Assembly (NCBI RefSeq): GCF_947492535.1
Contig: NZ_CANLNH010000004.1
Span: forward strand, 124,001 to 188,000
DNA: 64,000 nucleotides
Direction: 5' to 3'
Origin: an uncultured Dokdonia sp.
GTDB lineage: Bacteria; Bacteroidota; Bacteroidia; Flavobacteriales; Flavobacteriaceae
In this document: positions 60,468-64,000 of the stretch, one piece after another
Numbering within the stretch: position 1 is the first letter of the stretch
Layout: every line of letters starts with the position of its first letter
Notes under the pieces: generated by a model
Database searches by the model: none
The model's input: only the letters and a program-made list of their open reading frames with translations
Told to the model about the DNA's origin: nothing
Translations under genes and position numbers: made by a program

Positions 60468-61295
60468 ATGTCTGGATATTTCCATTACTACAAGATTGAT
60501 CAATCAAAAACAAAGACAGTTTTATATAAAATAATTACGAATAAGAATATTGAACCAAAATTCAATATTAATATGATGGCATATTATAAGAATCAAAAAG
60601 ATCAAGATGGAATAGATGAAACGTCTATTTCAAAGGAGAATGGATGGGTAAAAAGTTATCATGAATATATGGTGTCGGAAAAACGAGAACTTACTTATAA
60701 TACAATTGTTCAAAAAGTGAAAGAAGATTTTAATACACTTACTCATAGTGAATTTGAAGATCTTACAGGTTGGTGTTTGCGATATTTTATTGATGAAAAA
60801 GGCAATTATCAATACGATGAAGAAGAGAAGTTGGGTCTTTATGATATCGGATATCTTTTTAGTAAAAATGAGATTTTTATGTTCGAGGTGCTAGCTAACA
60901 ATGGTATAGATGAATACTATTATAAATTAAAAGATGGAGGTAAAGATGATTTTTGGACATTTTTGAGTCCTCCTTGTAATTATCTAGAATTTAATCTTGC
61001 ACTAGATTTACTCATACTACTTTGTTATAAAATAAATAGTAAAAAAGAGATTCTCACTAGTCGTGATAATCAGTTAATGGATAAACTGAAACTAAACGCT
61101 AACTTTATTTTATTAGACAAGAGTACAGATGCTTATTTGGAAGATATATTTGCTCAGCGTACAGAAAGTGAATTTGATAGAGAATGGGAATTGTATCTGA
61201 TTGATTGTTCTGAGACTCTTATTTATAAATTTAGTTCCATGAAAGAAGGGATAGAAGGTTATAAGGGAAAAATATTTAGGGTAGATGGTATATAG
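60468..61295 (+). CDS. Hypothetical cytoplasmic protein
   Basis: A 275-residue protein that I do not recognise. No signal peptide or transmembrane helix is seen. It is acidic and aromatic-rich (SGYFHYYKIDQSKTKT; MMAYYKNQKDQDGIDETSIS; LYDIGYLFSKNEIFMFEVLA; LDKSTDAYLEDIFAQRTESE). The composition is more AT-biased than its neighbours and the predicted fold is mixed alpha/beta. It sits between two regulatory or envelope genes with its own flanking terminator upstream. Homology searches would be needed; I give no function. Confidence 0.6.
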   Translation: MSGYFHYYKIDQSKTKTVLYKIITNKNIEPKFNINMMAYYKNQKDQDGIDETSISKENGWVKSYHEYMVSEKRELTYNTIVQKVKEDFNTLTHSEFEDLTGWCLRYFIDEKGNYQYDEEEKLGLYDIGYLFSKNEIFMFEVLANNGIDEYYYKLKDGGKDDFWTFLSPPCNYLEFNLALDLLILLCYKINSKKEILTSRDNQLMDKLKLNANFILLDKSTDAYLEDIFAQRTESEFDREWELYLIDCSETLIYKFSSMKEGIEGYKGKIFRVDGI

Positions 61296-61373
61296 TAAAG
61301 CTTGTATCTTTTATAAGCTTTCATCCAATCCTATTGTTTATTCGTACATTAATAGTATATAAATACCTACGCA

Positions 61374-63065
61374 TTGGATTGGAATATTGGAAATAGCACC
61401 ATATTTATTTTATCATCACTACTTGTTGTTTGTGCTATATGGCGATTGTTAAGGGGTGGTAAGAGGGTAGCCACTAGTAAATACCTTAGTTGGCTCCTTA
61501 TTACATCAGGGATGACCATTATTCAAGTGATACTCGTGGATGCTAAAGTGGTGAATACTTTTCCTATATTTTATATTTTTTTCATTCCATGGCAATTTTT
61601 AGCACCTGTCTTTTTCTCATTATTCATATGCTCCTATCTGGATAGAATGTGGGAATTCAAAAAGTATAAAGAGCTTTTACTTACTCCATTTGTGCTATTC
61701 TTCATTCTATATATCGTTTTAAAAGTAAATGCTTTTACTGGGTATACTTTTTTTTCAAAAGAGATATCACTTACCATCGGTGCCGAGTGGGATGAAAACT
61801 TAGCTGTTCTTTTTGCTTTTATTAATGGAATTTGGAATTATAGAACGATTAAAAGTTACGAGCGAAGTTTACTAGGCGCATCCTATAAAACAGTTATAGA
61901 AAAAACAAACTGGTTGCGAATTATGTATACATTGTTAGTGGTATTATGTAGTATTTGGATACTGGTAATATTGTATCTTAAAGTGACAAAATTTGAAAGA
62001 GGGATGATGGCTTATTATCCGCTGTGGTTTTTATTTCTAGGGTTCTATTTTGTCTTTTTATACATAGGAGATCGTCATTTAAAAACAAAAAAAGAAGAAG
62101 AGAAAAAAAGACAAGTAGCTTTTGAAAGTATTGTTACAGATTTTCAGATAGAAGGGCTAAATAAAATTTTCGAATCAAAAGAGTTACAAAATGTCATAGA
62201 TGCTGATACCTATGATGTCACCCGAGTATTAAGTTATTTTGCAACCTCACTTTTTGATAAGCGTACAGTAGATGATGTGCTTTGGGATATTGTAAGAAAT
62301 GCCATTGGAAAATTAGACTTAGAAGATTGTGTCATTTATATGTTAGATACAGAACGTAATGTATTGGTGCAAAAAGCTGCCTATGGAAATAAAGATAAAG
62401 GAACCCGAAAAGTAGTAAGCCCTATAGAAATTCCTTTTGGAGAAGGGATTGTAGGTGCTGTTGCAAAAACGTGTAAATGGGAATGTATTTCTGATGTAAA
62501 TCAAGATGCTAGATATGTAATAGATGATATGCAACGGCAATCAGAACTTGCTGTTCCTATTCATGATCAAGGAACTATTTTAGGAGTTCTAGATTCTGAA
62601 CATTCTGAAAAAGAATTTTTCAAAAAGCAACATATATTCATCTTTCAACTTATTGCTAAACTTACAGCTACAAAAATCAAACAACTTGTAAAAAAAGAAG
62701 TTACAACAATCACTAATGATAATGGGTATTATAAAGAACTATGTTTTCTGCTTGAGAATGAGAAAATCTATAAAAATCCAGATATAAGTTTAGGAAGTAT
62801 TGCTGCAAGACTAGATATAAGCGTTACCTATCTATCTCAACTCATTAATAGAATAAGTGGCGTTAATTTTTCTGATTTCATAAATGAATATCGTGTCAAA
62901 GAATCTCAACGATTACTCACACATCCCAATTATACGGGATACGCGATTCTTTCTATAGGATTAGAATCTGGCTTTAATTCGAAAAGTACGTTCTATGCTG
63001 CCTTTAAAAAGCATACAGGCGTTACTCCTTCCGTTTACAGGGTAAAAGCCCCATTTGAGTCCTAA
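61374..63065 (+). CDS. Membrane-bound GAF/AraC-type transcriptional regulator
   Basis: 563 residues from a TTG start (no in-frame ATG before residue 48, so TTG is likely). Six or seven transmembrane helices occupy about residues 10-225 (NSTIFILSSLLVVCAIWRLL; FPIFYIFFIPWQFLAPVFFS; LRIMYTLLVVLCSIWILVIL). A GAF-type sensory domain follows at about 285-445 (VDDVLWDIVRNAIGKLDLED; VGAVAKTCKWECISDV). The C-terminal AraC HTH pair ends the protein (SLGSIAARLDISVTYLSQLI; GYAILSIGLESGFNSKSTFY). A membrane signal would reach DNA directly. Genes under its control are unknown; the following lipoprotein is a candidate (inference). Confidence 0.88.
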   Translation: MDWNIGNSTIFILSSLLVVCAIWRLLRGGKRVATSKYLSWLLITSGMTIIQVILVDAKVVNTFPIFYIFFIPWQFLAPVFFSLFICSYLDRMWEFKKYKELLLTPFVLFFILYIVLKVNAFTGYTFFSKEISLTIGAEWDENLAVLFAFINGIWNYRTIKSYERSLLGASYKTVIEKTNWLRIMYTLLVVLCSIWILVILYLKVTKFERGMMAYYPLWFLFLGFYFVFLYIGDRHLKTKKEEEKKRQVAFESIVTDFQIEGLNKIFESKELQNVIDADTYDVTRVLSYFATSLFDKRTVDDVLWDIVRNAIGKLDLEDCVIYMLDTERNVLVQKAAYGNKDKGTRKVVSPIEIPFGEGIVGAVAKTCKWECISDVNQDARYVIDDMQRQSELAVPIHDQGTILGVLDSEHSEKEFFKKQHIFIFQLIAKLTATKIKQLVKKEVTTITNDNGYYKELCFLLENEKIYKNPDISLGSIAARLDISVTYLSQLINRISGVNFSDFINEYRVKESQRLLTHPNYTGYAILSIGLESGFNSKSTFYAAFKKHTGVTPSVYRVKAPFES

Positions 63066-63148
63066 ATCTTTCAGACTGTATAATTACGGACACGTTTGAA
63101 AGAAGTCCAATCTAAGTTTGCTGCATTATTAACTATAAAATTTTTATA

Positions 63149-63742
63149 ATGAAAAATGCAATGCAATTTAGCAAACAACTATTAACTGTAATACTACTAA
63201 TTAGTTTCGTAATGAGCTGTTCTCCAGAAGATGGGGACATTGGACCAGAAGGACCACAAGGGCCACAAGGAGAACAAGGAATTCCAGGACCTGAAGGTGA
63301 ACAAGGTGAACAAGGAGAAACAGGAACCGCAAATGTGATTTATTCAGAATGGATACCATCAGGGTTTGCAAGTCCTATTACTGATGATTTTGATCAATTT
63401 GAATTAGACGTACCACAACTAAATGAAGTGCTTCAGGATTCAGGAGTGATATTAGTATACGCTCGTAGATCAACATTAATTTATCCAATTCCTATTACCT
63501 TTTTTGGAAGTCTGGATGAAAACTATAATTGGAGATTATTAACAACAAACGATGATATTATTGCTGTTCGAGTAAATTCAACCGATGGTGGAGTGATAGG
63601 AGAACCCTTTTTAAATGATGAATATCGTTATGTGTTAATTCCAGGAGGGCAAGAAGCAGAAAGCGGGCGTTCAATGAGTACTCAGGATTATCAGAATATG
63701 AGTTATGAAGAAATTGCCCAGTTATTTAATATTGAAGATTAA
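63149..63742 (+). CDS. Collagen-like lipoprotein
   Basis: A 197-residue lipoprotein (LLISFVMSC, Cys at about 24). Ten or so Gly-X-Y triplets follow (GPEGPQGPQGEQGIPGPEGE, QGEQGETG), enough for a short collagen-like triple helix. A globular C-terminal domain of about 135 residues follows (VIYSEWIPSGFASPITDDFD; DSGVILVYARRSTLIYPIPI; EYRYVLIPGG). Such short collagen-like lipoproteins are frequent in Bacteroidota and their function is unknown. It has its own terminator and follows the AraC-type regulator by 83 bases. Confidence 0.87.
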   Translation: MKNAMQFSKQLLTVILLISFVMSCSPEDGDIGPEGPQGPQGEQGIPGPEGEQGEQGETGTANVIYSEWIPSGFASPITDDFDQFELDVPQLNEVLQDSGVILVYARRSTLIYPIPITFFGSLDENYNWRLLTTNDDIIAVRVNSTDGGVIGEPFLNDEYRYVLIPGGQEAESGRSMSTQDYQNMSYEEIAQLFNIED

Positions 63743-63777
63743 GATCACAAACGCAATCCTTTTATTCCCTAATTATC

Positions 63778-63807
63778 AAAAGCAGTTAAGATGTATTAAC
63801 TGCTTTT
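63778..63807 (+). terminator. Terminator of the collagen-like gene
   Basis: 12-bp stem (aaaagcagttaa against ttaactgctttt) with a 6-base loop and T run, 35 bases after the stop and only 15 bases before the next ATG. Confidence 0.88.
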
Positions 63808-63822
63808 TTTGTATTTTAGAAT

Positions 63823-64000
63823 ATGGCGCATCATCACAATCATACACATGGTCATACTCACGATACAGGTAATATTAAAGTTGCTTTTTTTATCAATCTG
63901 CTCTTTACTATTATTGAGGTCATTGGGGGTGTTCTGACGAATAGTGTCGCTATTCTATCAGATGCAGTGCACGATTTAGGGGATAGTTTGTCACTAGGTC
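63823..64000 (+). CDS. Cation-diffusion-facilitator (CDF) transporter, 3' end beyond the window
   Basis: The window ends after 59 codons and one base. The frame begins ATG and reads MAHHHNHTHGHTHDTGNIKV, then AFFINLLFTIIEVIGGVLTN, SVAILSDAVHDLGDSLSLG. The N-terminal His cluster and the first helices with the DAxHD-like SDAVHDLGDS zinc-site segment identify the CDF (CzcD/ZitB-type) family, which exports Zn and related metals in exchange for protons. Only 15 bases separate the ATG from a strong terminator hairpin, so its promoter must overlap that hairpin or the gene must be read through it. Confidence 0.85.
   Translation, partial: MAHHHNHTHGHTHDTGNIKVAFFINLLFTIIEVIGGVLTNSVAILSDAVHDLGDSLSLG

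Noticed and set aside
1-64000. tRNA, rRNA, riboswitch or phage genes
   Set aside because: None could be recognised in the gaps on either strand; the intergenic regions are short or AT-rich without conserved RNA features.

Overview
The window looks like chromosomal DNA of a marine member of the Flavobacteriaceae (Bacteroidota). The evidence is AT-rich DNA, promoters of the Bacteroidota type (TAnnTTTG at -7, TTG/TTTG near -33), little sign of Shine-Dalgarno sites, many SusC/FecA-type TonB receptors and lipoproteins, type IX secretion (T9SS) sorting domains of both type A and type B, a PorP/SprF + OmpA cassette, and a SUF operon arranged as in flavobacteria with DUF2480 and DUF3078 genes downstream. 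A Dokdonia/Krokinobacter-like origin is a guess from general resemblance only. No rRNA, tRNA or CRISPR array was seen.

Layout. 1-4.4 kb: the 3' part of a TonB receptor and its DUF5689 surface lipoprotein. 4.9-12.7 kb (minus): a 1638-residue T9SS adhesin, a PorP/SprF-like protein and an OmpA/PD40 protein. 13.2-15.8 kb: a secreted fibronectin-III protein with a type A sorting tail. 15.83-17.15 kb: a complete IS3-family element (orfA + orfB, inverted ends, 3-bp target duplication) sitting between that gene and a terminator. 17.2-21.9 kb: an endonuclease/exonuclease/phosphatase-family protein, HflX, a membrane protein and DUF3078. 22.2-32.5 kb (minus): the SUF iron-sulfur assembly operon, in transcription order sufA-like, sufB, MBL-fold lipoprotein, small lipoprotein, sufC, four-helix-bundle gene, sufD, sufS, GNAT, META-domain lipoprotein, sufE, sufT-like (DUF59), DUF2480. 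32.7-40.2 kb: a T9SS protein, a membrane-anchored alpha/beta hydrolase, a second TonB receptor, a TauE-type permease and a TPR lipoprotein. 40.2-46.2 kb (minus): a five-gene operon of two choice-of-anchor-B (LVIVD) proteins, a repeat lipoprotein, an MbnP-like protein and its MbnH-like dihaem peroxidase. 46.4-56.4 kb: thiL, a zinc-ribbon protein, a hydrolase, brnQ, an ACT-like protein divergent from aspartate kinase lysC, a dihaem peroxidase, DUF1330, aminopeptidase P and a Crp/Fnr regulator. 56.9-64 kb: a BLUF blue-light receptor, a large beta-propeller protein, an unknown protein, a GAF/AraC membrane regulator, a collagen-like lipoprotein and the start of a cation-diffusion-facilitator transporter.

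Two signals cut across gene boundaries. First, the palindrome TTTCGCGAAA, usually extended to ACGCTTTCGCGAAAGCGT and beyond, occurs 15 times (11 inside genes in all three reading frames, 4 between genes), where well under one is expected by chance. One copy forms the signal-peptidase site of a secreted protein, and a degenerate copy appears to be interrupted by a different 20-bp palindrome. Second, a tandem array of four 147-bp units follows the sufT-like gene; each unit repeats the last codons of that gene with only synonymous differences.
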